A program made the translations under genes and the position numbers. Shown in pieces: positions 45,581 through 59,647 of a stretch of 64,000 nucleotides of DNA. Under the pieces are notes generated by a model. It was not told the DNA's origin. It searched no databases and worked only from the letters and a program-made list of their open reading frames with translations. Each line of letters opens with the position of its first letter. Position 1 is the first letter of the stretch. The stretch comes from Fomitopsis serialis (taxonomy: Eukaryota > Basidiomycota > Agaricomycetes > Polyporales > Fomitopsidaceae), in assembly GCF_022376445.1 (NCBI RefSeq), contig NW_025954979.1, forward strand, positions 310,001-374,000. Direction: 5' to 3'.

Positions 45581-45961
45581 GCTGTGATGGGTTCGCGCTT
45601 CTTTGCTCGGCAAATGTCCATACAAGGCTTTTGTCGTCAAGACGGAGGGGCGTACGCAGTCCGTTTGACGAAGGCCAAGTCTTCGATCGTCGCTGCGAAG
45701 CCGACGCATGGAGCAAGAAGCTGCCCATCGCGGTCTCGCCGCCGGTCGTCGCCCTTCGCGGTGCTGCGGGTTGTCAGATACAAGCTGGCTAGTCTCATAC
45801 CAAGATCCTCCACACGGCGGAGGCGAGGAGTTTGTGTCGAACCTACCGCACTGGCATAAAAGCAGAGTGCGCGGTTCTAGGGACGGCACGGCCGGGCAGC
45901 CCTTTCCCCCATTCTTTCCTTTTTTGTTCGTTCCCTTTTCTGCCAGAACCCGCTCTAGACG
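45581..45961 (+). repeat. duplicated Nramp promoter segment, unit 2
   Basis: Homologous to 41072-41428. Contains the conserved cataaaag element at 45855-45862, about 100 nt before the ATG, and the near-identical block before the start codon. Carries an extra insert near 45790-45840 not present in unit 1. Confidence 0.8.
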
Positions 45962-48275
45962 ATGGCTGGGGCATCTTCCATCACAGCGAGCTCTGGCAGC
46001 TCCCCCGCTGCCGCGCAGCCTTCTGGCACTAGTTTCAGCCAGCGCTTGGGTTCCACAGCGGCCAAAGTGGGGAAAAATGTAGTGAGGCATTCCGGGGCGG
46101 GAATTGTGTGCGCTGTGGCGTACTTCGACCCGTGAGTGTGGTTAGGAGCTCTGCGTGTTCTTCGGCATGCTCATGGGGGTCTGTTGGTGTGAATGGACAG
46201 AGGGAACTGGAGTGTCGATCTGCACGCGGGCTCGCGGTTTGGTTTCGCGCTGTTATTCTCCGTCATGCAAGCGAGTTTTATCGCCATTCAAATGCAGGTT
46301 TGTCGTCTTGCATTTATTCGAGCACACGCAACGGTCTCACATAGATGGACAGGGCCTTGCCACACGCCTGGGCTGCGTGACCGGACTCGACTTGGCAAGC
46401 CACTGTCGTCTCCTCCTGCACGACGACCAAAGTACACTCTTTTCTGGCGATGGGGTGTCCTTTACCCGCTCTACGCCTTGTCCGAGATCGCCATCGTCGC
46501 GACCGACCTCGCGGACCTTCTCGGCTCCGCTATTGCGCTCACTCTTCTTTTCCCCGGCCTGCCAATGTATGCAGGCGTTGTTCTCACCGCGCTAGATGTG
46601 CTGTTGTTGCTTGGTGTGAAGAACCCGGTTTCGGGTGCGCCGGCGAAGTCCTTTGAGTTCTTCATCGTTGCTTTGGTATGTGCCGTCTGCAATTGTACGG
46701 TGGGGCGAATCGCTGAGGATCGTTCGTAGATCTTCGCCATGCTTCTTTTCATAGGGATTGCCGTCTCAAAGGCCAGCGTACAATGGGCAGCTGTACTCGG
46801 GAATTTGCTCCCGTCGGCTGCCGCCTTCAGCCTCCCTGGCAGTTTCTACCTTTGTACGTCGCGCCCCTTTCCGCTCTCTCGCTCAGCTCACGTGTTTCGC
46901 AGCCATTGGTATTATCGGCTCGACCGTGAAGCCGCACACTCTTTTCCTCGGCTCCGCGCTCGCCACGCAGGAGCGCGAGACGGAGGAGGAGGCACTCGGC
47001 GAGAAGGAGGAGGCTTGGGCGAGCACCCCGACGCTCGGGGAGAAGACGCGCTCGTTCATGACGAATGTCAAAGCGGGTTTCTCCAGGGACAGCTTCGTCG
47101 GTGGTGCGAAGCGGGCGTTTGAGGTGGGCCGCGTTGACGAGGAGGGGCGTCCGCCGATGAACCACGATGAGCAGAGAACCGCTCATTGGGATTCGTGCGC
47201 AGGCATTTGATGCCTGGCGCAATGGGACTGAACATTGGTCTGTTCGGGATGGCCCTCATCATCAACGCTCTGTGAGTCGTATGGGTTGCGCAGGACGATC
47301 CGGCGCGCTGACTAGACTTGGTGATCTAGGATCCTCATCCTCGCCAGCGCCGTCTTTTTCTACGGCCCTAATGGGGGTCCTGGCCATGGGGTTGCTACGT
47401 TCTTCGACGCGTACGACATGTTTGTCGGTAGGCTCGGCCAAGGTGTGTGTGCGGCCTCCAGGTCCTTGATGAGTTTCTGAATGACATTCTCAGCCGCCGC
47501 AACCGTGTTTGCGCTCGCGCTGTTGGCTGCGGGCCTGGGTTCGTCCATCGTCGCCACGCTCGCCGGACAAGTCGTTTGCGAGGGCTTCATCCGGTGGAAA
47601 CTTTCTGTGCGTCTATGTCTTCTGTCTTTCCTGTTTATTGTAAATTTAAAGTTCCACGTCCCCATCTAGCCCGTGGTCCGCCGTCTGCTCACTCGTTCCC
47701 TCGGTCTGATCCCGGCCGTCATCATCACCGCGGCGCTCGGGCGCGCCGGAGTCAGCGCTCTGCTCGTCGTCTCGCAGGTCGTGCTCGCCATCGTCCTGCC
47801 CTTCATCATGGTGCCGCTGATCTTGCTCACCTCGTCCAAGAAGATCATGACCGCGAAGGCCGCGGTCGGTGGCGGTAACACGTTGCACCAGGATCTCGCG
47901 TCGCAGTCGACCAGCTCCTTAGCCACCGCGGGCATGATGGAGTCGAGGTCGGAGCTCAACTTGAGCAACCCGCAGCGGTGGCAATCACAGACGACGCTGC
48001 AGGGCGTGCCCGAGCGGGCGAGCGGGACGGGGGACGTGGAGAAGGCGGAGGAGACGGAGGACTTCTCGATGGCGAAGGGGTCGATTGTCTTTGCGTGGGT
48101 GACGTGGGCGATGATCACGGGTGCGAACTCGTACACGATCATCCTGCTCGCGATGGGCAAGATGAACGGGCCGTCTGTCGTGGCGGTTCCGCGATATCTC
48201 AGGTATTTGCTGTGTTCGCTCTCGATACACAGACATTGTTTTCAGCGGACATTCACAATCATCTGCAGGCCCTAG
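45962..48275 (+). pseudogene. Nramp/SMF transporter copy 2, probably inactive
   Basis: Exon plan equals copy 1: 45962-46131, 46201-46297, 46353-46675, 46730-46853, 46903-47271, 47330-47443, 47494-47606, 47670-48275. DPGNW in helix 1 is kept. Against copy 1 there are three indels: a missing base near 46427 (LLLHD), a missing base near 47175 (before the FVRRHL helix) and an extra base near 47400 (ATFFDAY). Helix 6 reads GSTVKPHTLF, with Lys in place of the metal-ligand Met. The normal stop is lost, so the frame reads about 37 codons into what is 3' flank in copy 1. Each indel alone could be consensus error, but the Lys substitution and stop loss are not of that type. Either a pseudogene or a diverged non-transporting paralogue. 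Confidence 0.75.
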
Positions 48276-49051
48276 CGGCTTGTGTAGGTATCGAATTCGG
48301 ATATGTTCGCGAGCCCATGTATTTTACTCATCCATCGTTATCGACATTATGTCCAGGCTCTTGCCTCTGGTGTGACTACCATTTCTGAGCGCATGTCCAC
48401 AGGCCGCCATTACAATTGGTTGGCTTGTTCGGACACCCAACTCGTCGACGTGAGTGAGAATCAGATCCCCGTACGTGCGTGTTTGTATTCAGAGGTGTGT
48501 CTGCTGAGAATAGTGCAGATATATTTTGGTCGATTCTAGCGCTAGCCAGATATGACATGTATTACCCAGTGAGTAAGGTGAGTTTCCGAGTCCATGTCTG
48601 TTGTTTCCTCTCGCGACAATGGTCTGGTATGACTGCCCCAGGTGAATCTGAGTCGATACCTGACTGATGTCCGGTGCGGTACTCTGCGGCGGTACTGCGA
48701 TTCGGGTTTGCCATATCGAGGATATGACGCCACGTACGAGCTAATCCTCGAGCGTCGGGAGGCAACAGGAGCTCTGCAAGACTGCAAAGCCGTGGACTTG
48801 GGAAATGAAAGGGGACGTTTCGCATGGGCGTGCGAGAAGGTGCGAGGGCAGTCTGTGTCTGGTGTCTGGGACGGCCGCAGTTGCGGAGAGTCGAGGGAGA
48901 GGCGTGACACCGATTTGCCCGCGCGCGTTCTCTCAACGCCCACCCATCTAAAGACGCGTCTCCTGCTTTCCGGCCTCCATGCCCTCCCGCTCTCCCAATC
49001 CCCTCACCTTCACGACTCTGACGACCCTTCTGCCCTTCCCCGCTTACCGAC
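48276..49051. other. spacer between Nramp copies 2 and 3
   Basis: Contains the second copy of repeated segment X (about 48605-48915) and the copy 3 upstream region with CT-rich runs (ccctcccgctctcccaatcc) just before the ATG. No gene. Confidence 0.55.
48605..48915. repeat. repeated spacer segment X, copy 2
   Basis: See the copy at 44848-45060. Here it is longer, with an added stretch around 48700-48790, and directly precedes Nramp copy 3. Confidence 0.75.
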
Positions 49052-51287
49052 ATGGTTGAGGAGACCGCCCGCGCGACGTCAACGGACAGCGTTCCGACGA
49101 AGAGGTCGTCAATCGAGGGACAGTCGGGCTGCTTGACTCGCGCAAACACCCACCTGCGGGACACCTTCTGGCTTGTGCTCAAGCATGCCACGAAACACAC
49201 AGGCGTGGGCATGATCTGTGCCGTAGCATACTTTGACCCGTGCGTATCCCCCGACCCACTCCAGAGCTCTGCTGCTCACCATGTTCACTTTCTAGAGGCA
49301 ACTGGGGAGTCGATCTACAATCAGGGTCCCAGTTTGGCTACAAGCTCCTGTTCGTCGTCCTCCTCGCCGGCCTGATCGCGGTGTACATGCAGGTCCTCTC
49401 ATCAAAGTTAGGATGCGTAACAGGCCTCGGTGCGTCACGCAAATCTTCTTCACACCCCGCGCGCTCATCTGCCAATACACGTCCTTTTCAGATCTCGCAT
49501 CGCACTGTCGCCTCCTCCTGCATTCGAGGCCGAAGCACACACTGCTATGGCGCTGGCTTGTCCTATACCCCCTGTATGCGCTCGCAGAGGTCGCCATCGT
49601 CGCGACCGACCTCGCCGAACTGCTAGGCTCCGCGATAGCGCTCTGTCTCCTCTTCCCCAGCCTCCCGCTCTATGCCGGCGTGCTCCTGACAGCGGCGGAC
49701 GTGCTCGTCCTACTGACGTTCAGAAATCCGTTGGATGGCCAGCCCGTCAGACTGTTTGAGGTTCTAATCGCTGCCCTGGTACGTTGTTCTCATCCCACAC
49801 GATCTTCGGCGCACATAAATCGCGCATACATAGGTGTTCATCGTTCTGGTGTGCATGGCGGTCATCATCTCGAAGGCAGACGTGAACTGGGGAGAGGCGT
49901 TCGACGGCTTCGTGCCCTCCAAAGCGCTCGTCTCCTCAGAGGGTCTATACAACTGTATGCCCCCAATCCTCTGCACCATCACGACCTGCTGACGCCTATA
50001 GCCCCCAGCGATCGGTATCCTGGGCGCGACCGTCATGCCCCACAGCCTCTTCCTCGGTTCCGCCTTCGCGACCCAAGAGCGCGAGAAGCCCGTCCCCTCC
50101 GCACCCGACGCCTCGCTCGCGCTCTCCAAGGTCGAGACCAAGGACTCCGTCGCGTCGTCCCTCCCCTATGCCGAGGCGCCGCGTCCGTGGTACCGCCGCT
50201 GCACCCTGCGCGGCGCCATGCGGTGCGTGAGACGGAGCGCGAGGGGCTGGTTCACGGTCGTGCGCGCGGAGCCGGAGGGGATGCGCGCGGCGAAGAGCCA
50301 TGCGGAGTGGGAGAACAATACGCTGGCGTTCGTGAAGATGCATCTGAACCATGGAATCGTGGATATGGTCATCAGCTTGTTGGGTCTGGCGGTGGTCATC
50401 AACGCTCTGTACGTCCTCGCCGCTGCGGATGTCCGGAGCTGGTGGCAGGGCTGACTTTGCCTTTGCGCGAACTGTTAGGATATTGATGCTCGCGAGCGCG
50501 GTGTTCTACTATGGGTTCGGCCAGACGGGCCAGACGTCCCCCGCGACACTGTTTGACGCGTATGATCTGCTGCAGTCCACACTCGGGAAACGTGAGCGAC
50601 CAATCTCATGCACGCGCGTAAGGGTCGTGTACTGACGGTCTTCTCTAGCTGCGGCGACGCTCTTCGCGCTCGCGCTCCTCGCCGCTGGACAATCCTCGTC
50701 TATCATCGCGACCCTCGCGGGGCAGACCGTCTCTGAGGGCTTCCTCCACTGGAAAGTCTCCGTACGTCCCCTCCCACTCCCTCTCACGCCCTCCGTCCCA
50801 CCGCTGACCGCTCCCCACTTAGCCCGTCCTCCGCCGCCTCATCACGCGCTGCATCGGGCTCGTGCCCTCCGTCGCGGTCGCCGCGGCGCTCGGGCGGGGC
50901 GGCGTGAGCACGCTGCTCGTCGTGAGCCAGGTCGTGCTCTCGATCGTGCTCCCGTTCATCGTCTTCCCGCTCGTGTACCTCACGTCGAGCGCGCGGGTCA
51001 TGAGCGTCAGGAAGCCCACTTCTGCACGCACGGCTGTGCGGAGTAGGGAGAGAGGAGGCGAGGTCGAGCCGGAGAGGGCGGAGGGGCGGTCCGTGGAGGA
51101 AATAGATACGGTAGCGGAGGCGGAGGGGAGGAGAGAGGGCGAGGTGGTGGACGCGGAGGCTGATGAGGAGGAGCTGGTGGACTTGTCGAATGGGCGGTTC
51201 ATGACGTGCCTGGGTTGGGTCATTTGGGCGTTGGTCGTCCTTGCGAACGCGTACGCGATCGTCACGCTGGCTATGGGCGAGGATTAG
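49052..51287 (+). CDS. Nramp/SMF divalent metal transporter, copy 3
   Basis: Intact 606-aa member. Exons 49052-49239, 49296-49429, 49492-49778, 49834-49954, 50009-50408, 50479-50591, 50649-50761, 50823-51287, all in phase. Motifs: [91 protein letters not shown] and ALVVLANAYAIVTLAMGED. N-terminus and cytoplasmic loops differ strongly from copies 1 and 2. It lacks their intron after the VYMQ position and instead has one inside VTGL|DLAS, so it is the outgroup. Convergent with UTP14. Confidence 0.94.
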
Positions 51288-51588
51288 CGTCAGGTTGATG
51301 TCCACGGTCCGTCGATTGCTGTGTTCTCAGCAGAAGATCGGTGTCGTTGTAGAGTATGGAACGCACACATCACTGGGTTTTGCGGTGTAGAGTAGTTGCA
51401 TGTTTTGTATCATGATATTGTCACGGACGCCCCTGCATGTATGTATACTAGTAGGAAATACAGATGCCTTTAGTATGATGACGATGCTCCCTTGCAAATG
51501 CTACGGACAAATGCGCTGTAAGATTGCACTGCTATGTAAATGCGAAAGCCAGATCTCGAGACACAATCCACCACTCCAAACAACCCAA
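51288..51588. other. convergent 3' intergenic region
   Basis: About 300 nt between the 3' ends of Nramp copy 3 and UTP14; no feature seen. Confidence 0.4.
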
Positions 51589-54500
51589 TCACGCATGCTG
51601 CTTCTCCAGCGGCGCGATGATCTGGCCCGGCTTCGTGACCACCCTCGGCAACGTCGCCCGCTGGAACCCCATCCTCGTATTCCACTCCACGCCCAGCGGG
51701 GTCTCGAGACTGCGCTCGAACTGCGCCTTGCTCGTGTACGGGAACGGCAGGTCCTTGACCGTGTACTTCGCCGCCTTCTTGTCGCGCTTCTCCGAGATGA
51801 TGACGTGCGCCTTGCCGTAGTCCGCGCGCGTCGTCGGGTCGATCCCCGCGACCTTCTTGATGAGGTGCGGTTTCGGCGGCGCCCTCCTCGCGCCCTTGCC
51901 GCCCCAGGCGCCCCACCCGGGCAGGGTCGTGTTGACCTCTTTGGGCGCGTCTTCTTGCTGTTCACGGCGCTTTGCCTCGGCGAAGTCCTGGATAGCAGGT
52001 ATGTATGAGATGAATATACACAGGAGCGTAGAGGTAAGGACTCACCTGGACAACGTTGTCGCCTGCGAAGGCGAGTGCGACAAGGTCTCGTTGCTGGAAG
52101 GCTTTCACACCGTTCGCCTTGCCTTTGCCTTTGCCCTTGGGGTCTGCAAGCAGCTTTTCTTGGTCTTCTACCTCGCTGTTGGCGTCGGATTCATCGTCGG
52201 ATTCAGTCGGCTGCGCCTTGGACGACTGTGCCGACTTCGAACCCTTGGCTTTGCTCGCCGCCGCAGACTTCTGTTGTTTTGACGGACCAACAGTTGGCGT
52301 GCTGTCGCCCAAGGTCATCACGTTCGACATCGAGATGTCGACCGCCGCGTCCTGCTTCGCTTTCTCCTTCGCCTCCTCGCGCTTCTCTTTCCGCTTGCGC
52401 AGCTTGTTTTTTGACTTGTCCGCTGATGCGCTGTTTTTGTTGACAGTGACCTCGTGCCGCTTCTGCATAGGACGATCGACATCTTCTACTCGAGCTAGCC
52501 AGGGGTTGACTTCCTCGGCAGTAGGTAAGGGGACGGGTCGTAGTGTTGTCGGAGATGTGGCGACGGGTGAGGTCGGTTGTGAAGGCCCCGGGAGGTCGGT
52601 GGACTTGAGAGTGACGCTCGAAGTATCGGAGGCGAGCGAGCCGGTAGGGCGGAGTGAGTCGACCTACAAGCACCTATGTCAGACACACTTGGTGCAGTCA
52701 AAGAACAAGGCACTTACACCAGGCGGACCAGGTCGATAAATCACACGACCACCGACACGCTGGACAGACGCACCATACGTCGGATCTCCTTCCTCCTCCG
52801 CGGCACCCTCACCATCTGCGTCGGCGTCACGTATCTGCCCGCCCATCTCCTTCACGAAGTCATCGACCTCCTCGTTCACCTTACGTTGTTCCCTTGTCAT
52901 AGCGTCCTTCATGAATTTCATCTCAAAGATGCTCTTCCCCTTCTTTCCTTCCTCAACCGGCGCGTCCCCACCAGCGTCCTCCAAGCCAGCAAGTTCCTCG
53001 AACGCACTGGCCTTGATCCGCTGGGCTGAATATTCCGCGTCCTCGTCATCCCCGCTGTCGTCGTCACTCTCCTCGTCACTGTCCCCGCCTTGGATTTTCC
53101 TCCGCAGCCTCTCTCCTCGGTCGAGCATTTCCGCGATCTCCTTCCGCTGATCCACGTCCAGCTCACCCCGCCCCTTCATCGCCTTCGCCCACTTGCCCGT
53201 GTTCTTATGCCTGAGCGTCGCCCGTTCCCGTGCACGCTCGATCTCCCGCTTCAACCGCGCCACCTCGTCATCCTCGTCCACATCCGACTCGCCCTCGCCA
53301 AGCTTGGCAGCGAGCTTCGCCTTCTCTTTCTTCTTGAGCCGGCGGTACGTCTTGCTCTTGATCTTCGCGACGCGTTTCGCCTTCGCCTCCGCGCGGAACA
53401 TCAGCTCGCGCATCTTGGCGAGTTCTGCTCGACGGGCTTTGACTTCCTCGACGGAGAGGTGGTTCATCTTCAAGGACTCAGTTTGGGCGATGTCTTCGTC
53501 CCGCATCTTGGCCGACTTGAGTAGCTTGTCGACAGCACTCTCCAGCTCTGTTGTTGGCTAATAGATTATGAATATGAGGGACTGCAATCTATATGGGGGA
53601 TGCTAAATACCTTGAACTTTGCTGCAAGCTCAAGATTGGAAGTCTTGCCCGCTGGCTGGGCTTGAAGCGGGAAGCTGAGGTGTTCAGCCTGTAGGTACGA
53701 ATACCGTTAGCTTGAGCTCTGGTATACGACGCCCACACTCACCTCCTTGATCCGCTGCATGGTCGCCTTCCACTTATCCACTTCCTCTTTCGTTTGCTCG
53801 TATGCCGCCTCACGGTCTAGTCGTTCTGCGGTTCTCTGCGGCAGAGGGGCAGCCAAAGTCTTTCCCGGACCCGATTGCGAAGTAAGGATCTTAGCCGACT
53901 TCTTGAGAGACTGCAAGTTCGAAGACTGTCCAGCAAGCGGCGCAAGCAAGTCATCAAGTTGTAGCTTCCCTGAGGCTGTGTGTTTGCTCAGCAAGAGTGA
54001 GACAGTGTAAAACATTCGCAGACGTACCGAGATGCGCCGCGAACTCGTTCTCCTCCCCTGCTTCAGTCCGTTCCGGTAGCAGTCGCCTCTTCTTCGCTCT
54101 TTGCCTAGGTTCTCCATCCTCAGCCTCGGGTGACTTCCGCTTCTGACCGGCATCGAGACTTGTGACAAATCTCTGCAAGTCGTCCAGCGCAGAGGCATCC
54201 CCGCCTTCATCTTCCCCTTCAGAAGCGGAGATCTCTTGGTCAAGCTCCTCTTCGTCGTCGTCGTCTTCGTCAGACTCCTCCTCGTCTTCCTCTACATCCC
54301 GCATCTCTTCGTCCTCTGCAGACTCAGCGGGACCGTCGTCGGACTTCGTAGATGCATGCTTCGTTCGCCTTACCTCAGTCCTGTCCTGCTGAGCATTGCC
54401 CTTCTCGTCTCCGCTCTCCGGTTCGCCTCTGCCGTCAAGGACATCCAGGACGTCAATGAACTCGTCAGGATCGCCTTCCTCCTCTTCCTCCTCGCTTTCT

Positions 54501-55120
54501 CCCTCATCGTCTCCGCCATTGTCAGAGGCCTCACTTCCCTCGTCCTCCGACTGCGAGCCGCTTGCTTCATCTTCGTTTAGGTCTACTTCTGCGAGACGGA
54601 CAGCGCGAGAGGGTCTAGGGGCATTGCGCTTCTTCTTGGGTTGTGTCTTAGACCCTTTCTACAATCTTGTATCAGTACATCGTTGTGAAGTTAGCAGAAT
54701 GTAGGAGCGCACCTTCTGTGAGAAGCCAAACCCGGCAAATCTCTCTTCATCGCTCTCATCAAAGGCCGCATCACTATCAATGTCCTCGTCCTCATCCTCA
54801 GCAATCCGCTCATCCTCATCCCCCTCCCCAATAAGTCTGGGCTGCGTCCCCTTCCGCCTATGACCCGCAGCACCATCCTCATCCTCCTCATCGCTACCAT
54901 CTCCGTGCGCACCTATCAGCTCCTCGCGCTCGTACTGGAGCTTGACCTTCGACCTCCGGACCTTCTCCTGTTGGTACTCGTACACGTCCTCGACGTCCCC
55001 TCTGGATGGCCTCTTGTCCTTCTGCGCCTGGCGTTTCGCGTACCCGAGTGCGTTCGAGGTCTTCCGCGACGGCGCGCGGGTCTTCTTCGTGAAGTTTTGT
55101 GCCTTTGGTGTTCGGGCCAT
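51589..55120 (-). CDS. UTP14: U3 snoRNP/small-subunit processome protein UTP14
   Basis: Required for 18S rRNA maturation; activates the helicase Dhr1. Start MARTPKAQNFTKKTRAPSRK at 55120, stop at 51589-51591 after PGQIIAPLEKQHA. Order of landmarks: very acidic N-terminal third (EEDEDGAAGHRRKGTQPRLI; DFIDVLDVLDGRG-like), ASGKLQLDDLLAPLAGQSS, AAYEQTKEEVDKWKATMQRI, central basic block (KAKRVAKIKSKTYRRLKKKE), HKNTGKWAKAMKGRGELD, KSIFEMKFMKDAMTREQRKV, NPWLARVEDVDR, then the C-terminal FQQRDLVALAFAGDNVV and LPGWGAWGGKGARR. These match UTP14 in order and position. At least six introns. Confidence 0.96.
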
Positions 55121-55603
55121 CGTGCGCAGAGTGCCCGGGAAGGTGAAAGCAGTGTACAGCGTAGGGCCAGATGCGGCCGCGGAAAGTGGAATGCTGGGTG
55201 CTCGTGTATCATTTTCGGTACTCGAGAGCGATTTAATCACGTGATCGAATCGGACGGGTCCTCATCAGACTCATTCCAAGCAGTTTAATGAGGCACTTCA
55301 AGCCTGGCCGACGTTCTCAAGGCTGTACGCCATGCAACTGGGTACCGGGAAACCTCCTGACAGCCAAACGAACCCATTCTTGTGTGTACAGAACTTGAAG
55401 CCCGATGATCTGCGTGCAAGCACTGACCTGACGTTCCAATGTATGTAAGCTGCGACCAACTTTACGACGCGACACTTGAGGGAAAAGCTCATGTCATGGA
55501 TGGTGGGTCATATGGGATACATGAGTGAGGGATGTCCCTCAGGATGCGAGTAGTAGTGCAGACCATCGACACAGCAAAAAACCAGCGCCAGAGGCGAAAC
55601 CCA

Positions 55604-57634
<2,031 letters not shown>

Positions 57635-59468
57635 ATGTCTGACTTCCACCTCGTCGAGCCCAAGGGCTGGGATTGCGACCTTCACTCGGTGCGTGGCGGC
57701 GAGCATCGCAGGGATGTGGCGGCGAGATAGTAACGCACCGCGTACAGATCTACTGTGCCTATGTGGGCCACTTCCAGTTGCACAACATTCCATGGTACGT
57801 CCGTCGGTTCCCAAAATGTCGGGCGTATATGCTGACGTTGCACCAGGTTTGAACGGTCTTGGGGTGTATTCTTCGAGACGTTCGAGGATTTCCTCAACTT
57901 TGAGTGGCCCGTGATCACCGTGACCGACGTCAAGACGGGTCGGCCGCACATAGTGACGCGGATGTCGTCGGTAGATGCATTCAACAAGATGATCAAGACG
58001 AGGTAGTCATCTTGCCTACGAATACCGCTCCTCTATACCTGATAGTTTTGCAGATATGGCGAGACTCTCCCCAAGGTCAACAACATACACTTCGTGACGC
58101 CGTTCGAAACAAACCAGCGGCATCTCCGCAAGATCTCCGACGCAGCCACTTACAAGAAGGTGCATGCTACGTTGCCTGCTGCCCTGCTTGCGGCGCAAAA
58201 GGCACGCGTGAAGAGCGGTGAACCCAAGACAGTCCGAGAGCTCTGGGACGCTAAGGACAAGACCTTCCTTTCCATCGATTTCGAATGGTCGGAGCGCAAC
58301 TCATCGACTATATTAGAGTGGGGTTACGCGGCAATGCGTTGCGGCGCACTTCACGAGTGAGTTGACCCTTTGACAGACCATGTCTTTTGGCTAAACGGAA
58401 TGCTCTTTATCACAAGTGCTGAGGTATGGCCGCCTATTCCAGAACACAATTATAGGTGAGCTACCCTTGAGCTCTCTACGGACGAAAATTTGAACTTGGG
58501 GTATCTCAGACGGGGCCATTACATCGTCGGAGACCATGTAGACCGGATCGTGAACAAACACCAACCTACGTTTCCTTGGGCCGTAGGTTTCTCTACTTCT
58601 CGGTATAACCATCTGTTGACGACACTTGGATAGTATGCGGTACGGGCGATACCCACTCGTGAAGTTACTCGACCACTGAACGAACATCTGATATTGTCAG
58701 TTCGCTGACAGCCAGGTCATCCCTAAGGCCCAACTGTCTCGAGTCATGCAAGCTATCATCAGTAGCCTTGCCAGCCCGGACTCAGAGACAACCCCAAACA
58801 ATCTCGTCCTTGTCGGGCACGGCCTGCACGAAGACCTACGCCGGCTGCAAGAGATGGACATCAGTAATCCTTTCCACTTTGTGTTCCGCATACCATCAGC
58901 ATGACTGACTGTGCTCACAGAGATCCCGAACAACGTCCTTACACTCGACACGGCAGCCTACGACGACAGCTCTTCGCATCGGCCAGCGAACGCCATGACA
59001 GACCCTTCCGGCAAGCCGCGCGCGCAGCATACCACACTCTCCCTCACGAACCTGATCAGGTCTCTCGGCGTCGATCTCCGGTGCACCATGCACAACGCCG
59101 GGAACGATGCCATGATGTGTCTGCTCGCCCTTCAGCTCCTGCTCGAGCCCAGAGGTACAGAGATGCCCAAGTGCCGCCCAATAAAGGGTAGACTGGGCGT
59201 GCAAGCGGCAATGGCCCTCCCCGTGCTGGAGCAGGAGTCCAGGACTACCGTCGATGTCGCTCACGCCTTCGCCAGGAGGGTCGGCAATGAATACGACAAG
59301 GAGCGTGAGCGGGTCGGGGAGCTTGTCGGCGAGGCCGCGGGCGAGCGGGTACTTCGACAGAGCGCCATCTCCGGCTCGTCAGCCTCCCCGGCACGCGTCG
59401 AATGCGGGGCGGAGGAGCACCGTACCGAACCCGGAGCCGCTCACGGAGCTGCGGGTGGGAATAGCTAG
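57635..59468 (+). CDS. Gfd2-like DEDDh 3'-5' exonuclease-fold protein
   Basis: Nine exons: 57635-57688, 57748-57794, 57847-58002, 58054-58356, 58417-58455, 58510-58582, 58634-58639, 58701-58863, 58921-59468, total 1389 nt, 462 aa in phase. N-terminal domain SWGVFFETFEDFLNFEWPV. The RNase H-like exonuclease fold shows motif I LSIDFEWSE (D-x-E), motif II LVLVGHGLHEDLRRL, and motif III HNAGNDAMMCLLALQLL (H and D), making a DEDDh set. Similar fungal proteins are annotated as Gfd2/YDR514C-type; Gfd2 genetically interacts with mRNA-export helicase Dbp5. The C-terminal 100 aa is low complexity. Exon 7 is a 6-nt microexon (tatgcg, YA) between introns of 51 and 61 nt. Catalysis has not been shown for close relatives, to my knowledge. 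Confidence 0.85.
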
Positions 59469-59647
59469 GATTATCCCTTGACCAGTTTACAGCACTTCGT
59501 TACATACGCTTGCTAGATTTGCACCAGACTTTTGCTTGGACGTTCTCTGATGACTTCGCCGCCTACCCTCTTAGACACATTGCATCTACATCGTTGTTAT
59601 CCATGTCTGGCATCAGACTGTTTCATAAATAATTGTCCAAGTAAACC

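Larger units (their letters stand above)
43644..45961. other. 2.3 kb spacer between Nramp copies 1 and 2
   Basis: Holds, in order: downstream sequence of copy 1 (with a stretch near 43680-43750 homologous to the downstream region of copy 2), a segment repeated near 48.6 kb, a retroelement fragment at 45.1 kb, and the duplicated promoter from 45581. No intact gene. Confidence 0.6.

Noticed and set aside
48159..48275. New functional C-terminal extension on Nramp copy 2
   Set aside because: The extra residues are translated 3' flank homologous to non-coding sequence after copy 1; stop loss during decay explains it.
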